Part shown: positions 19,323 to 32,700 of the stretch, one piece after another
How the letters are laid out: the number at the start of each line of letters is the position of its first letter
Position numbering within the stretch: the first letter of the stretch is position 1
Origin: Epithemia pelagica
Taxonomy: Eukaryota > Bacillariophyta > Bacillariophyceae > Surirellales > Surirellaceae
NCBI GenBank assembly: GCA_946965045.2
Contig: OX337234.1
Location: 3,348,001-3,412,000, forward strand
Direction of reading: 5' to 3'
DNA length: 64,000 nt
Program-made: the position numbers and the translations under genes
The notes under the pieces: model-generated
The model's input: the letters and a program-made list of their open reading frames with translations, nothing else
The model's database searches: none
Told to the model about the DNA's origin: nothing

Positions 19323-19749
19323 TTGTATGTTGGCTCGTGCTCCCGAGACAGATTACCAACGCATCCAAATGGCCAAAGCCTGTAAACATTCGGAAAAGTG
19401 TTGGATCGGCGCCGTTGCCACTCAAGCCTATGGCAGCACCATGGTTTGCAATACCCAATACAGTGGCGCATTCAATCAAACGGAATGTGAGCGCGTTCGA
19501 AGTTTGTTTCGCAGTTTGGGCCATACCTACCTCCCGGACGTGAACCATGCTCCGATTCCCTTTGCCTTTTGGGCCAACAACGAGCCAAACAATTACCAGA
19601 ACAATGATGACTTTCGCCTGGTTATATCTGCCTTTGTCTCACCAAACTTTGGTGGATTGTTGTTTGCGGAACATGGGGATGAGACAAACCGTCACAAGCC
19701 CTTGTTTCAATGCTGCAATGATGATATTGAGGAAAGTTGTCCGTTTTAG
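19323..19749 (+). pseudogene. C-type-lectin-like secreted protein copy 2, 3' part
   Basis: Continuation of exon 2 of the gene that starts at 8978, with the same frame and stop position as copy 1 (ends ESCPF at 19749). It keeps KCWIGA, FWANNEPNNY and LLFAEHGDE, and differs from copy 1 by only a few residues, so copy 2 was functional until very recently. An ATG at 19327 could start a truncated protein without a signal peptide, but there is no reason to think that it is made. Confidence 0.85.
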
Positions 19750-19850
19750 AAACAAACAGGGGAAAGAAACAATGACCACCACAACAGCCCTTTGGATGAG
19801 TTTGGTTCTGTAGTGTTCATAACCATTTCGAACGTTTTCATAAACATCTG

Positions 19851-20248
19851 TTGATCATTTTCTTCTTGTTGTCCAATTCGGTCAAAGTCTCGGCATCCCA
19901 ATACTCCATCTACGGTACAGACGCCGTGTTCGCTTCCTATAACAGCGAGCCCTCAACGTCACTCACAACTACCCGTTGTAGAGGGCGGATCGCCTGCTCA
20001 TTCCCGGAATCCAATTCCTTGGTTCCTTACCAGTCCAATTTGCCGCAACAGAAAGGAGGTGTGTTGGTCGAATTCAGGATTCTCCATTGTTGGATGCCTC
20101 CGCATACCGTTTCGACGTCACCAACAGCAAAACAACTCAAGTTTGTCAAGCCTTTGAGACGAGAGAGGACGCCAATATAACAAATAGGGTATCTATGGTA
20201 TTGTGCAATTCGGTCGTTTCATGCAACAAGGAGGAGGAGGACGACTAG
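19851..20248 (+). pseudogene. Possible degenerate gene fragment
   Basis: Two adjacent open stretches in different frames look protein-like: one with ASQYSIYGTDAVFASYNS in its first part, and one further on with YRFDVTNSKTTQVCQAFE ending at a stop near 20248. No single frame or clear intron joins them. The family is not recognised. It could be a relic of another secreted gene or chance. Confidence 0.25.
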
Positions 20249-20350
20249 ATGATCAAAGAATCACGGCGATTCCGGAGAACAAAACAGAAAAAAGTTGGTG
20301 GCGGAGACGACAAAAATCCACAAACATTGACGTTCCAAAAAAGTCTTGCC

Positions 20351-20384
20351 ACGACAACGACGACGACGACGACGACGACAACGA
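20351..20384. repeat. Trinucleotide (GAC)n tract
   Basis: About ten GAC/AAC units in a row. A CT dinucleotide tract follows at 20401-20418. Confidence 0.8.
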
Positions 20385-20699
20385 ACAAGTTTGGATACCG
20401 CTCTCTCTCTCTCTCTCTAGAACTGATGGACAAACTCATGATCTGTGCCAACCAAGAAAGTGACATTCTGTACTGACCAGAAGAGCCGAGTTTGTTCATG
20501 GGTCGTTGTGTGGCTGGTGGCCTTCCCCATTTCATGGCTCATTATGGTTCATCTGTGGATTTTGGATTTGTCTCGGAACTCGGAAGCACCGGTTGTCCTC
20601 CGGTCGCATTTGTATGGGCTATAATCTTTGATGGGGAGTAGTGAGTAGTGTAAATTATGGGCTTAGCACTTAGCAACTCACTTACCACAGAACACAGAA

Positions 20700-20742
20700 C
20701 ATTCGCCATTAATTCCCCTCCATATTGGTGAGGCGGCCAGAC
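20700..20742 (+). repeat. Inverted repeat, left arm (43 bp)
   Basis: This stretch matches the reverse complement of 22716-22758 at 42 of 43 positions. The arms are 2 kb apart, with no gene between them that I can recognise. Confidence 0.8.
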
Positions 20743-22715
20743 ATATCCCCAACCCTATCTTTTTTTAATATCGCCCGCCACTGCTCCAGGTAGCTCTAAG
20801 TATCTCTAATTGCCAACACCGTTTCATACAGGTCGGCTTGCGTCCAGTGGTTTCTGAATGCTCATAAATTTGGGCAACCCTCTTGTTCTCGTCTGTCACA
20901 AAACCCAAAACCGAGGCAAATGCTTGACCATGACGTGAGGCAAGAACCATGGACGGATCATGCTGGGCTGAATTGCATTTAACTTCTCACTACTGCTGCT
21001 TGTTTCAAATCTTGTCGTCTCCTTTTGTTAGGATTCTCACCGAAAACTAGGTGGCGAAACCTACAACTCATCGAATGATGCTAGTATTTTATGGCATCCG
21101 ATGACATTTTCCTAAAAGTGAGAAAAGAATGTCGGCATGCTCGCGAAACTATAAATTTGGCCACGGCATGCTCGCAGTGCACGCGTTATCGGCGACCGCT
21201 CGGATATTAACTATGGCCCAACACGTGCGCGCCCAAAACTATCAAGTGCGCGCCTCTACTATCCGAGTACGCGCATCCACGATTCGACCTAACGGTCTAT
21301 GTAATCAAAGCACGAATCACGATCACGCGAGACCATATCTCTGTTCCCACAAATCCAAGAATGCAAACAGCAACGCGCCCAGGACAAGACTTATACCACG
21401 ACAAAGCAAGAGCTGTTGCATCCCATACGTGTTATCCATCACCCTATACATTCAATATACACCAATGCCGGTCTACTCCAACCAGTGAGGACCTATCACA
21501 CCAGATCCATGGCCGTATACAAGAGCCAGGACTTCGGCACCATCAACCACCTTAGTTAGTAATCGTCTCACAATCATTAATATCACCATTTTAACACTCA
21601 TCTTAAGACTAACCTCTTATCAGTGGACCGACTGCCCCCACCCACGGCGGACTTCGACTTGCAACTCTTCTCTGACCCGTGGAGGATTGTTGTATCGGTT
21701 GGTGATTCGATTGTCGGCTCAGCGAGCCTTTTACCTATCCTACCTATCTGTCTAACCCCTGTTGAATCGAGAGAAGTTTATCACCTTTTCTTTCTTCTTA
21801 CTCATCACTGCTGCAATCCTTCCTTTTGTTCTTGCATGATCCTTTGGATTTGTCTCATGTTGTACGAGTAGACTGGGTATAAGCTGCTTGTGGTCAAGTG
21901 GAATATCCTTCCCTTTCCCCTTCTTGTAATTCTTTTGTCGTTTGATTGTTGGCTGGTTGGTTACTTTCATGTTTCCTGTAGGATAGATGATTCACTATTC
22001 ATAGTATCATTGTCAATCATTTCTCAACGACCGCAAATTTTGTTGTTTTTGCTTCAAGTAGATGGATGGCTCCATCTTGCTCTTGCCACTTGCCACACCC
22101 TACTTTCCAATTATCAGCTCCTAGAGCTAGAGTCAAACAGCGAATGATTCAATTTGTAGCTGTACAAGCGTGTAAGAGCTGCTCTGTCGTGTGTTCATGG
22201 TGAAACTGAGGGTCATTGACGTGCTCAAAACAGAAAACTGATGTACTACACGAATACAGAAGGCACTAAACTCTATGGATGGCTAGCACTTGAGTTCTAT
22301 TTCTAGTTAATAAAGAAAAGGAGGTCTATAGTCTGTGGATAAATGCAATGGAAGTTATGGGTATCATTTCGACAGAAATGAACAATGGCAAGTAATGAGC
22401 TGCTGAGCCAGAGACACAGCAGATGAGCAGACTCTCGTCCCATGAGCAGAGCAAGCAAAAGTGACAAGTGTGAGTGAGCATGAGCAATGTAATTGTCATG
22501 GCAATCCTCAATGGATCAAGCTCACCTGGAATGTCATTGATACGATGTGCTTTGGCAAGAGAAAAGGATTGTGTGCTTGTCCGGTATTATGAATTATGAA
22601 ACAACCAATCGTCATCCACGCAGGGCCGCTTGCTGGCAGTTGGAGAGCTGGCAAAGCCACCCCATTCGAGAGCAAGCTTTCCCTAGCACGTGTCCACGAA
22701 ACGCGACCGAGTTTG

Positions 22716-22758
22716 GTCTGGCCGCCTCACCAATATGGAGGGGAAATAATGGCGAATG
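22716..22758 (-). repeat. Inverted repeat, right arm (43 bp)
   Basis: Partner of 20700-20742. Sequence flanking the two arms shows no clear target duplication, so a DNA transposon end is possible but unproven. Confidence 0.8.
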
Positions 22759-23399
22759 AAAACAGAAGAGACCTAACCCGTTATTGTAACATTCGGAACG
22801 CGATCATTGATCATGTATGAAATCAGTCACGATGGGACATTTGTAAACTACAGCCCGCATCTGGATCAATGCATTCTCCTTGCTACACCGGAATAGACCG
22901 ACCTGACTGTACGAAGGATTTGGTACTTTTTCGCCTATTGTGGGAGTGCTCGCTCTTCCGGAGAACAAACGCCCCATGCAGGAATTTCGATGCGCGATCG
23001 GCGTGTTCTGCTGTCTTGTCTGTGTCTCTCTTGTCCGGTGAAAGTCTAAGGCAATACAGAAAAAATCAACGGTAACATCCTTCACGACAATCTCATTGAT
23101 TTTCCAAAGAAAATAAAGCATTTCTCAACGAGCACCTCCGTTGTGCCCAGATTCGTTTCGATACAGACAGGCGAAAGAAGAGTAACGAAAAAGAGGAGAG
23201 GACGAACGATAAGGGGGACGACAAGAAGAAGAGGAGGACGAGGACGAGAAGAAGAAGATTCGGGGGAGAGGGAGGAGACGAGGACAACGACTTGGCACTT
23301 TTGGCGTATCTTTGTGTTGAGGCAACCTGAACGGTGCTTAAATTCTTGACTTGTTTGTTGCTAGATAGTTTTGGACATTCTTGCCTGTTCCTGTTCCTC

Positions 23400-26300
23400 A
23401 TGCCATTGTCGTTGTCCTCGTCGGAAGAAACCAATGAGGAACATTTGTTGACACAACAACCGCCACCCCGTGTCGTTACTTCCTCTTTACCAGCAGCCAT
23501 GGAGGACCAAAGTGTTTCGTCGTCCACATTTATAGACAGTCTTTCGGATTTGGGCTTTTCGGGAGCGTTGGACGATGATACCGAAACAGAATATCCAGAA
23601 CAAGAAGAAGAAGAAGACACGAGGAACAACAGCCCCAACAACCAGAACGATGGCGATCCAAACACTCACAAACCAGATGAGAATGACGACGACAATGGAT
23701 CGGTCGATAGTATGGAGGACCGTCAAGAACAAACAGAGGAGGCCAAAAAGAGGGCACGGTCTCGACACTTGTGGGGTGTCTTGGCGCCCACCACCATGGC
23801 CTTGGGGACCATGTTGACCAAGGTCAGTCACGACAATGGACTCGTCGATGAAGACGATGTGATTGCAGCCGCCGTCCTGCTCAAGGAATCCACGACCTCG
23901 ACCGTGACATCGACCACCACGACTGGCGCGGCAGGAGGCAATGCCACGGCAGCCACTACCACGGCAACCTCGGCTCAGTAAGTACCGACGAGGAGAACGT
24001 AGCATCGAACGAGTTGTGGTTGTTGTTGTGTGTTTGTCTCATGCACATTTGTTTACGGTACAACTACATAATTTGTTTGGACTCTCTCTCGTGTTTAGAA
24101 TGCAAGCAGCACTTCAACAAATGGCCGTGGCGGCCGCCAACAATGCAGCCGGTTCCGCTGCCACTGGTACGTATCGGCAGGAAGGTGCCTTGCCTTGGAA
24201 ATCAATGTATACACAGTCATTGCTCTCATGGCCTAGGTTTGTTGTTTCATCTTGAGAACAGCCAGTACGGCCTCTTCGGCCGCAGCGGCGGCCGCTGCTG
24301 CGACTACTACAACTACCGTTGCCACCAGTACGGCCGTTCCCGTGACGGCGACGGCAACTGTTGTGGCGGCAGCGGCCGTGGCGGGCAATTATTTATGGGT
24401 CGAACCGTCCCTGGCAACCTATTATTGTCCCAATGTGACGAATCCGATTGAAAAACGAGCGACCATGACGTTGAATTTTATCCGCAACCAGGAGCAAGAG
24501 GATACGAGTCTCGTCCAGTTTCAACCCTTGACCTTGGATCAAGGAGCTCAATTGGAAACAGTGTTTAACGACACGTACAATGATTTGTTGGGATTTTGTG
24601 GCAAACCGTTGGATCGTGTCATTACCAATGTCTCGGTGGACTGTGACGATGACCAAGGGTCTTGTTGTTCCGTTCTGGAACAGACACTGTTGTACGGGGA
24701 CGTTTTGCAATGCAATTTGACCGCCTTTTTCTGGTGCGATGGATGTGAAGGATTGTTTGATGGATTAGTAGAAGGATTGGACGACGAGGAACATGAAGGC
24801 TTGGTCGGAGCCACCCTGGTGGGGGACGAGACCAACAATAACGTGCAACCCAGCAGCGGCACCACGGCGACTACGACTAGTACTACGGCTACGGTGGACG
24901 CTTTGTCGACCGGAATCACCCCGGCAGAACCCATGGAGTACTCGGTTCCAACCACAACTAGTAGTACGACGGCGGCTGCGTTGGAATCCTTGGAATACTA
25001 CGACAGCACACTGCCAATGACAACAACGGCGGAGGGAGACGAGGACCCACAAACAACAAATGCCAATGTATTTTCGTTCCATGACAAGTCCTCGGACCAG
25101 GAAGTCAACCATGATCCTTCTGGAACTGTCCTTCCACCAGAAGCAATCACTAATCCATCAAAGTCCACTTCAGCATCATCATCAGCAGCATCGCTGGTTT
25201 CCACCAAGACCGGAATAGGGGACGACCCAGACGAAGTGAGCAATGTCTTTTCGTCGTCCTTTCCTTTTCAACCATCGGAACCGGAAACATACAATGTTGC
25301 TAGTTTTTCGTTTACAAGAGAATCTTCATTGTCGGGGGACTCTGTCGACGATCCAATGAGTCAGGGATCCACCAATGGGGAAGTCGTAATGTTGGTTGGT
25401 ATCTCGGGAATGACGGTCGTGGATGGTGCGGCGATTCCCATTTATCCTACACGGAATTTCCGTCTCGTGGAGAATCCTCTCAAGGCTGGAAAAGCCTCCC
25501 GGACTGAGTCCGTCTCCGATGCCAATGTGTTTGGTAAGCATGAGGGTGAGCCGTTTTCTTCTGAGACGGGGAACTATAACGCCAATGCCAATATGTTTGG
25601 CAAGCATGACGAGGGTATGACGTTTTCTTTTGAGACGGGCAACGACAGGTACAGACGTCGAGCTTTGAACGAATTACCCGAAAATTGCTCTGAAGAGTCG
25701 TCCTCTGGCTTTTGGACGTGTTTGCAGACAGCTACTTGTGCCGAAATTGGGCTTTGTGTCACTATAGCTCGAGTTGATGCCCTTTACGAATTTGAACGGA
25801 TGCTAACGCCCATCACAAATGCAAATGCGGGAGATGAGGACGTGGTCATTGAACCCACTGAGAAAGACGATGCCAACACAGATTTCCTGGAAGCAGAACC
25901 CTTTACCGAACCAGTTTCTGAAACGATTACATTGGTTCCACCGATTACGTTGGCTCCAACAGTATCTGTAGCACCGAGCCTCCAGTCTTCTTTCCTGCCA
26001 TCGCTGTCGCCTAGCATGGCGCCATCGGGCTCACCATCAGAGGGTCCCACTTCTGTCCCAAGCACAACGCCATCACAATCACCCTCCCTCTCTCCTAGCA
26101 GCCAGCCAAGCTTTGTTCCGAGCGAAACTCCCTCAGAACGACCGTCGCTGTCTCTAACCGAAACACCAAGTTCTGCCCCCTCTTCCATTCCAACAGCGAT
26201 GCCCTCTTCAAAGCCTTCGGACAAACCCTCTGTTTCTCCAAGTTTCGTTCCGACCGATATGCCTTCTGTTATGCCATCCGTTGAACCGTCGAATGAGCCA

Positions 26301-28910
26301 TCGCTGTTGCCGTCGTCATTGCCGACGGCCGGTCCGAGTAAATCGCCGTCCGACATTCCAAGCTCAAGTCCTTCGAGTTTACCTTCGACTTCTCCGGTTG
26401 CTACACCAAGTGATTCGCCTTCTGGAGATCCTTCCGCGTATCCCTCATCCACACCCAGTGTACATCCTTCTGATCGACCATCACTACAACCTTCGCCCTC
26501 GCCCACGGATGTCCCGTCAACCCTACCTAGTCCGAATCCCAGCACAAATCCTAGTGATCTAACGAGCACTCGACCAAGCAGCATACCAAGCCCAGGGCCC
26601 TCTATGGTACCAAGCACAGATCCCTCTCCATCTCCAAGCATGGTACCTAGCCAAAGACCAAGTCCGTTCCCCTCATTATTGCCTAGCTCAGAACCATCTT
26701 TGAGCCCGTCCACCGAACCTAGTGAAGTTCCAAGTAACTCTCCAAGCATCTCTCCGAGTGACTTACCAAGCGATGTGCCCTCTCTTTCACCCACAAGCAG
26801 ACCCTCTGATCTTCCTTCATTGTTACCGTCAACTGAGCCGAGTTCTTCGCCAAGTTATCTGCCCTCATTGGAACCCAGTGGATTTCCCTCGAGTGTCCCG
26901 AGCAGCCAACCATCATTTACTCCAACCGATAAACCGAGTTCATATCCCTCGTCGACACCCTCGATGGCACCTTCTTCGATCCCAAGCATTTCTCCTAGTT
27001 CATTCCCGAGCTCAGTTCCTACAGAAGGACCAAGCGATTTACCAAGTCCATCCCCCAGTCATTCACCTACCTCCATACCCAGCAGCTCACCAACCAATAT
27101 TCCAAGTACATCTCCATCCGCTAGTCCCTCTTCGAATCCAAGCAGTATTCCCAGTTTCACCCCCAGTGACTTACCTAGTAGCAGCCCAAGCCTTAACCCA
27201 AGTCATGTTCCCTCCGAGGCACCTTCGACTCATCCAAGCGTCCGGTTAGACGAAATCCCCTCGCCAGAACCTCAACCAAGTAATGCACCAAGCCCACATC
27301 CGACGTCATTTCCAACAGTGAGACCATCAGATCATCCAACCGCAGAGCCAAGCCTATCTCCGACTGATGAACCTTCCTCAGAGCCCTCTGAGCAACCGAG
27401 TGACTCAAGCTCGGCACCCAGTTTGAAACCAAGTTTTTTACCGACATTGTCGCCATTGGCGTCTCCAACCCTTAAGCCCAGCACATATCCGTCTTCACCG
27501 CCCAGTGATTCACCTTCACAAGAACCTTCTTTTGACCCTAGTTACTCACCATCCGATAGCCCAAGCGCAGATCCAAGTCGTAGTCCATCTCATTCACCAA
27601 GCGATGAGCCGAGCTCAGTTCCTAGTGTGATACCGTCTTCAGAACCCAGTGGATTACCCTCTTCCATGCCAAGCATGATACCATCGTCGGAACCGAGTGC
27701 TTTTCCATCGGGGCAACCGAGTTTCGTACCGTCATCAGAACCTAGTGGTTTTCCTTCTTTTTTACCAAGTATGGTCCCCTCGGTGCAACCGAGCTCGTTA
27801 CCAAGTTTGGTACCGTCGTCAGAACCAAGCCTAGAACCGTCTTCTATACCAACCGTACCCCCTTCTGAAGAGCCAAGCAATTATCCGAGTTACGTTCCAT
27901 CGGGGCTCCCATCAGTAAATCCAAGTTTCGCTCCGAGCTTAGAACCATCAGTGGAGCCTTCATTAGATCCAAGTGAACCACCGTCGTTGGAACCCTCCCT
28001 ACATCCTTCGAGTTTTCCTTCAGAGAATCCATCCGCAACCCCGAGTTCTGTTCCGACGGCTTATCCTACTGAAAGTCCCTCTACGTTTCCCACTTTCAAA
28101 CCGAGCGATGAGCCCTCTGAATTTCCCAGCTCGCCTCCTTCAATCAATCCCAGTACACCCCCTTCCGAGATGCCGTCAATTGCTCCGGCCGAAATGCCAT
28201 CTTTTCAACCTTCACGATCTCCCTCTTCTGAACCGTCAGCTTTCCCATCCACATCATTTCCCAGCGACAGTCCCAGCTCACAACCAAGTGTACAACCCTC
28301 TTCTGAACCATCAGCTTTTCCATCGACATCGTTTCCCAGCGACAATCCAAGTACTCAACCCAGTACTCAGCCCTCTTCTGAACCATCAGCTTTTCCATCG
28401 ACATCGTTTCCCAGCGACAATCCAAGCACACAACCCAGTACACAACCCTCTTCTGAACCATCAGCTTTCCCAACGTCTTCTCCGACTGCAACAAATCCAG
28501 AAATTGAGTTCTTTGAGTTTTTCAATGCAGACGAAAATATTTCTTTTATATTGGATTCAGGGAAGGTCTATGGATGCAACGAACTGTACAGAAGGATGAT
28601 TGGAAATGAATGGTTTATCGTTCCGAAAATTACTTATCCCGACAAGGTTAGTCGGGTGTACTATTTAGGGGGATTTTCGAGCGTACTAGATGCATCGGCA
28701 TCGGAACGATCCTTCGCTAATGAGACGGTCAGCGAAAAACCTTTCGGTGTCTCCGTTATCATTTATCCGGACCCGGAAACTATATTATATCTTGCTCTGG
28801 AAGTTGACGTGTTCTCGAAGGACGATACAGACAATGCAGCTAGTACCTACAGAGTCAGCTTCGGACTCGATGTGTGCGAAGAGTCGCCCTTTCTTGTTGT
28901 ACCAATATAG
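23400..28910 (+). CDS. Giant PSxx-repeat protein with conserved Cys domain
   Basis: Three exons: 23400-23977, 24099-24166 (68 nt) and 24262-28910, together 5295 nt (1764 codons plus stop). Donors are GTAAGT and GTACGT and acceptors TTTAG and AACAG; phases 2 and 1 fit exactly, and the paralog at 29782-35872 has the same first two splice sites. 23400 is the first ATG. Residues 1-120 are acidic and disordered. Ala/Thr-rich hydrophobic stretches follow (~120-130 and ~241-257), one possibly a signal anchor. A Cys domain spans ~267-382 (LQCN...FWCDGCEGLF). About 840 residues of Pro-Ser-x-x repeats (~787-1625) would form a stiff, probably glycosylated stalk. The C-terminal 139 residues have a separate fold with Cys (YGCNELY, LDVCEE) that I do not recognise. 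The protein is likely at the cell surface or in the wall. Confidence 0.8.
28221..28475 (+). repeat. 75-bp coding minisatellite in PSxx gene
   Basis: Three 75-bp units begin at 28221, 28296 and 28371, and a partial fourth at 28446. Each codes for 25 residues starting PSSEPSAFPSTSFPSD. Units 2 and 3 are nearly identical, pointing to recent expansion. Confidence 0.9.
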
Positions 28911-29781
28911 AAAACGATGTGCGATAAACTTGGTTTGGTCACTTTTCTTCCTGTCTATGATGGGCATGAGCAAGCAGAAATGAAGCTTCAGAAATGAATT
29001 TGTCAATTGTGTTGCCGGCTCGTTTCGATGGAAGCTGTACAGAGGATAAAGTGCACACGAAGTCATAACGAGTACTGAACACCCTTACAACATCCATGCT
29101 TTCCCGACTATTTCGGAGAAGGAATTGTTACAGACGAGACAAGTGTACTCTAATCTCTAATATCTTTTGTCAGATTGATGAGATGTCTCTGGGATCTCTC
29201 ACAACGATAAATTTATCACCAAACGGCGACTCAACGTCCTATTGCATCTTTTCACTCTCCTCGTTTGCCTCGCAGCTATCTTGAGTGAAAGAGATGCTTG
29301 AGGGATACTTCCATAAGATAGTCCATCAATTCCATTTCGTGTCGAACAATACTATGTGGTAGATGAAAAGTAACCTTTCTCTCTCCTCTTTCCTGTGTGG
29401 GGAACGGTGCCGTTTGAAGAAAAGAATGTATCCCTAGCCCGTCTGTTAAGATTTTGTCCTCTTTCAAAGTCTCGAACCAGTGAAAGTGTAGCGTAAATCA
29501 GTCTCATTATGCATATGCGTGTTGGTAGATGTGCAGAACATGGAATATCAAGTCTGAACTTGTGAAGAAGGGCAGTTATTGGCTTCTCTGAGACTTTTCC
29601 CCCGGATCCACGTGAAATCGAGACCAGGACAGGCTGTACGCGGCCGATAAAGAAAGCGACATCTGACGTACAAGAAATACCCATCCATGCGCCCAGTTAC
29701 TTTCTGATTGTAAATTTCCCTACAAAGTCGATGAGATTCTATGCCGAAATCCGATGATCGACCGACCACACTGCAGTGTAT
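28911..29781. other. Convergent intergenic region, no gene seen
   Basis: Lies between the 3' ends of the two PSxx genes. No frame with a motif was found; it presumably holds both 3' UTRs and terminators. Confidence 0.5.
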
Positions 29782-32700
29782 CTAGACGCAGTCGTCTTCA
29801 CTGAATTGGAACGATGTAACATCGTGAAAATCTGTAGCGCCTCCTGTTCCTGCTGAGAAACCAATATACACCTGGTCACCATCAAATATACTGGAAAGGT
29901 CAACAGTTTCCGTCAGGACATGGTGTTTTTCAAGTCCTTGAGGATCGAGGTATACAGTCAATGTCTGATTGGAGCAATACGTGATCCACACTCGACCTGG
30001 TACGGCGCATTCACAGCTCCACGGTTGAAACTCGCTTGGGGTTCGAAACTTGCTTGGCACTTCTGTTATCTCAGTCAAACTACCATTGCCATATGCCACA
30101 ACAACATGGATACGATTTTCCCCCTCGTCCAGTGTGTCTTCATTAAACCCTGAACATGAAAGAAGGCACATTATGAGAGCAGTCGTAAACATGCATGAAT
30201 CCCAGCCTACCTGCCAACTTACACGAATCAAGTTCAACGAAAAAACCTGGCTTCACATCAGCATTCGTACCATCATAAATGCCAAGGTCTCCACCCTTTC
30301 CTCCCAGTGCCAATTCATTACGAGAGTCTTGGTGAATCACAAAGGCCATTCCGTCTCCTTTCAAGGTGCTATCACCATAGATGCGGTATCCAAACGACGC
30401 TGTAAATGTCTTGTTACTGTTACTGCTTGCAAAAGTATATTCCTGATAAGCGGCCGCTTTGGAGTTTTGCGCTCCATTCGCTGGAAGTCGAATAAAACAC
30501 TTGTTGGACCAACCAGGGACTTGCGAGAAGTCCGCGTTAGTAGACAAAACAAAAGGAGAGTTGTTGCAGTCAAAGCTATTCACAAAGGTACCACTGTTGC
30601 AAAGCTCAATGTTAGAGCACTGTCCCGTGTTTTCATCGCATATATCGGCGGTACAGTTGTCATCATCGTTACAATCACAGCTAAATGATGGGGATACGGA
30701 CGGTGTAGAAGAGGGGTTCAACGAAACCGATGGTATGGTCGAAGGCGAACCGGATGGCGTTGTAGAGGGAAATGTGGAGGGGATTGGCGAGGGAACAGCA
30801 GAAGGCATGATGGATAAACTCGGCGAGGTAGAAGGAGCACCACTTGGAACCAACGATGGCAGGACACTTGGTGCAGACGTCTCACTGGGTGAACCAGAAG
30901 GAAGTTGTGAAGGTGCCTGGCTCGGAGATGACGAGGGATTCGCACTCGGTGTACCGGACGGCTCGACTGAGGGTGATTCACTAGGAAGCGAAGAAGGAAA
31001 GGAGCTTGGTTCTTGACTTGGTTCCAACGACGGTATCGCACTCGGTGAACTGGATGGAGCATCAGATGGTGATTCACTGGGAAGAGTAGAAGGAAAGGAG
31101 CTTGGTTCTTGGCTTGGTTCCAAAGACGGTGTCGCACTCGGTGAACCGGAGGGAGCATCAGACGGTGATTCACTGGGAAGCGAAGAAGGAGAGGAGCTTG
31201 GTTCTTGACTTGGGCCCAACGAAGGTGAATCACTCGGTAAGCTTGTCGGGTCGTATGATGGGTAGGCACTTGGATCCGCCGAAGGTAGTGAACTAGGCTC
31301 GCTGCTTGGTTCTCCTGAGGGTGCGCTGCTTGGATATAGACTTGGTTCGTGGCTCGGTTCGACGGAAGGAATTGACGAAGGAAAAGCACTTGGAATGGCG
31401 CTGGGAATAAACGAAGGGCTCGGAGAAGGTTCTTTACTGGGATCAGTGGAAGGTAATACACTGGGAAACGCTGTGGGTCTTTCGGTGGGAAGGGAAGTAG
31501 GAGTAGTGCTTGGTATAAAAGAAGGGAGGAGTGATGGGCTTTCACTCGCAAGGGAAGTCGGCCGTTCACTTGGTAGAGCCGTTTCGCTCGGAACGGAGCT
31601 TGGATTTGGAGTAATGGCTGTTGGTGGAACCTGAGTTGGCTCAAGGCTTGGATGCATGGAGCGTAGTCGACTCGGATGATCACTGGGTAAGTTGCTTGGT
31701 GTTTCAGATGGCAGAGTACTCGGGTGAGATGAAGGATACGAACTCGGGGATACAGAGGGAATCTGTGAAGGAACATGCGATGGACTTAAAGTTGGGAAGT
31801 CTGACGGATTATTCGATGGTCCCGAAGACGGCTCCAGAGAGGGAGAGTTACTGGGAGTCGTACTTGGTGAAGAAGAAGGGCTACTGCTGGGCATATATGT
31901 TGGTCTCGTTGACGGTAAAATGGAAGGTAAATTCGAAGGTGAGTCACTTGGATTCGAAGACGGCTTTTCACTCGGCAAATTTGAAGGCGACATGGAGGGG
32001 AAGAAAGATGGAAGGTTGGTTGGATGGAATGAAGGAGATGGACTTGGATGATCTGAAGGAGGTGAACTGGGATTTGAGCTTGGGTCCGAAGACGGGTATG
32101 TTGTCGGAGAATCCGAGGGATGAATGCTCGGCGATGCGCTTGGGATTTCTGACCTGGAGGCACTGGGACCTGAGCTAGGTTTGTCACTCGGTTGAAAACT
32201 TGGAAGTGTGCTCGGATTGTTTGATGCCAAGGCACTCGGACTGTGGCTTTGAGTCGGAGTCATTGTATCGTTGACGCTCGGGCTACTGCTCGGTCTTGAT
32301 GATGGAAGATTGCTAGGAAGATGATCACTTGGCTCCTGAGATGGAACGAATGAAGGAATAGACGAAGGGGACGAAGAAGGATCCCCGGTTGGTGTTGCAG
32401 TCGGCTCAGAGCTAGGGAGGGGACTTGGTGGGACGCTAGGGTCTGGTGACGGTTGTACCGATGGAAGCTCTGACGGTAGCGTACTCGGACTCAAGCTTGG
32501 GAGTAACGAAGGTCTTTCAGATGGTATCACGGACGGCTCGTGGCTGGGCGAATGGCTGGGTAGTGAACTTGGATGATCCGTTGGGATTGAGCTCGGGGAC
32601 TGGCTGGGAGGGTGAGAAGGCGTTGCGGACGGAAGGGAGCTTGGATCTTTGGACGGCATATCACTTGGAGCAAAGGAAGGATGGTCGGATGGCCTTGTGG

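Larger units (their letters stand above)
19750..23399. other. Long region without a confident gene
   Basis: Apart from the possible fragment at 19851-20248, the simple repeats and the inverted repeat pair, only short frames lacking motifs are seen. At 21220-21285 the GC-rich motif GTGCGCGC recurs in variants, and the block 21130-21560 has the look of a solo LTR or other repeat, but no target duplication is evident. 23200-23290 is AG-rich and probably 5' UTR or promoter of the next gene. Confidence 0.45.

Noticed and set aside
21130-21560. Solo LTR in the gene-poor region
   Set aside because: It has a TG start and recurring GTGCGCGC boxes, but I found no target duplication and no second copy in the window.
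25784-26794. Long minus-strand frame of 336 codons with LGxxDG-like periodicity inside the PSxx gene
   Set aside because: It is the mirror of the Pro-Ser codon repeat on the other strand. Low-complexity repeats keep several frames open, and there is no splice or start support.
30718-31776. Other long frames (352 codons and several of 100-190) across the PSxx-lectin gene
   Set aside because: Same cause: 12-bp periodic repeats leave alternative frames open. The encoded residues are biased and carry no motif.
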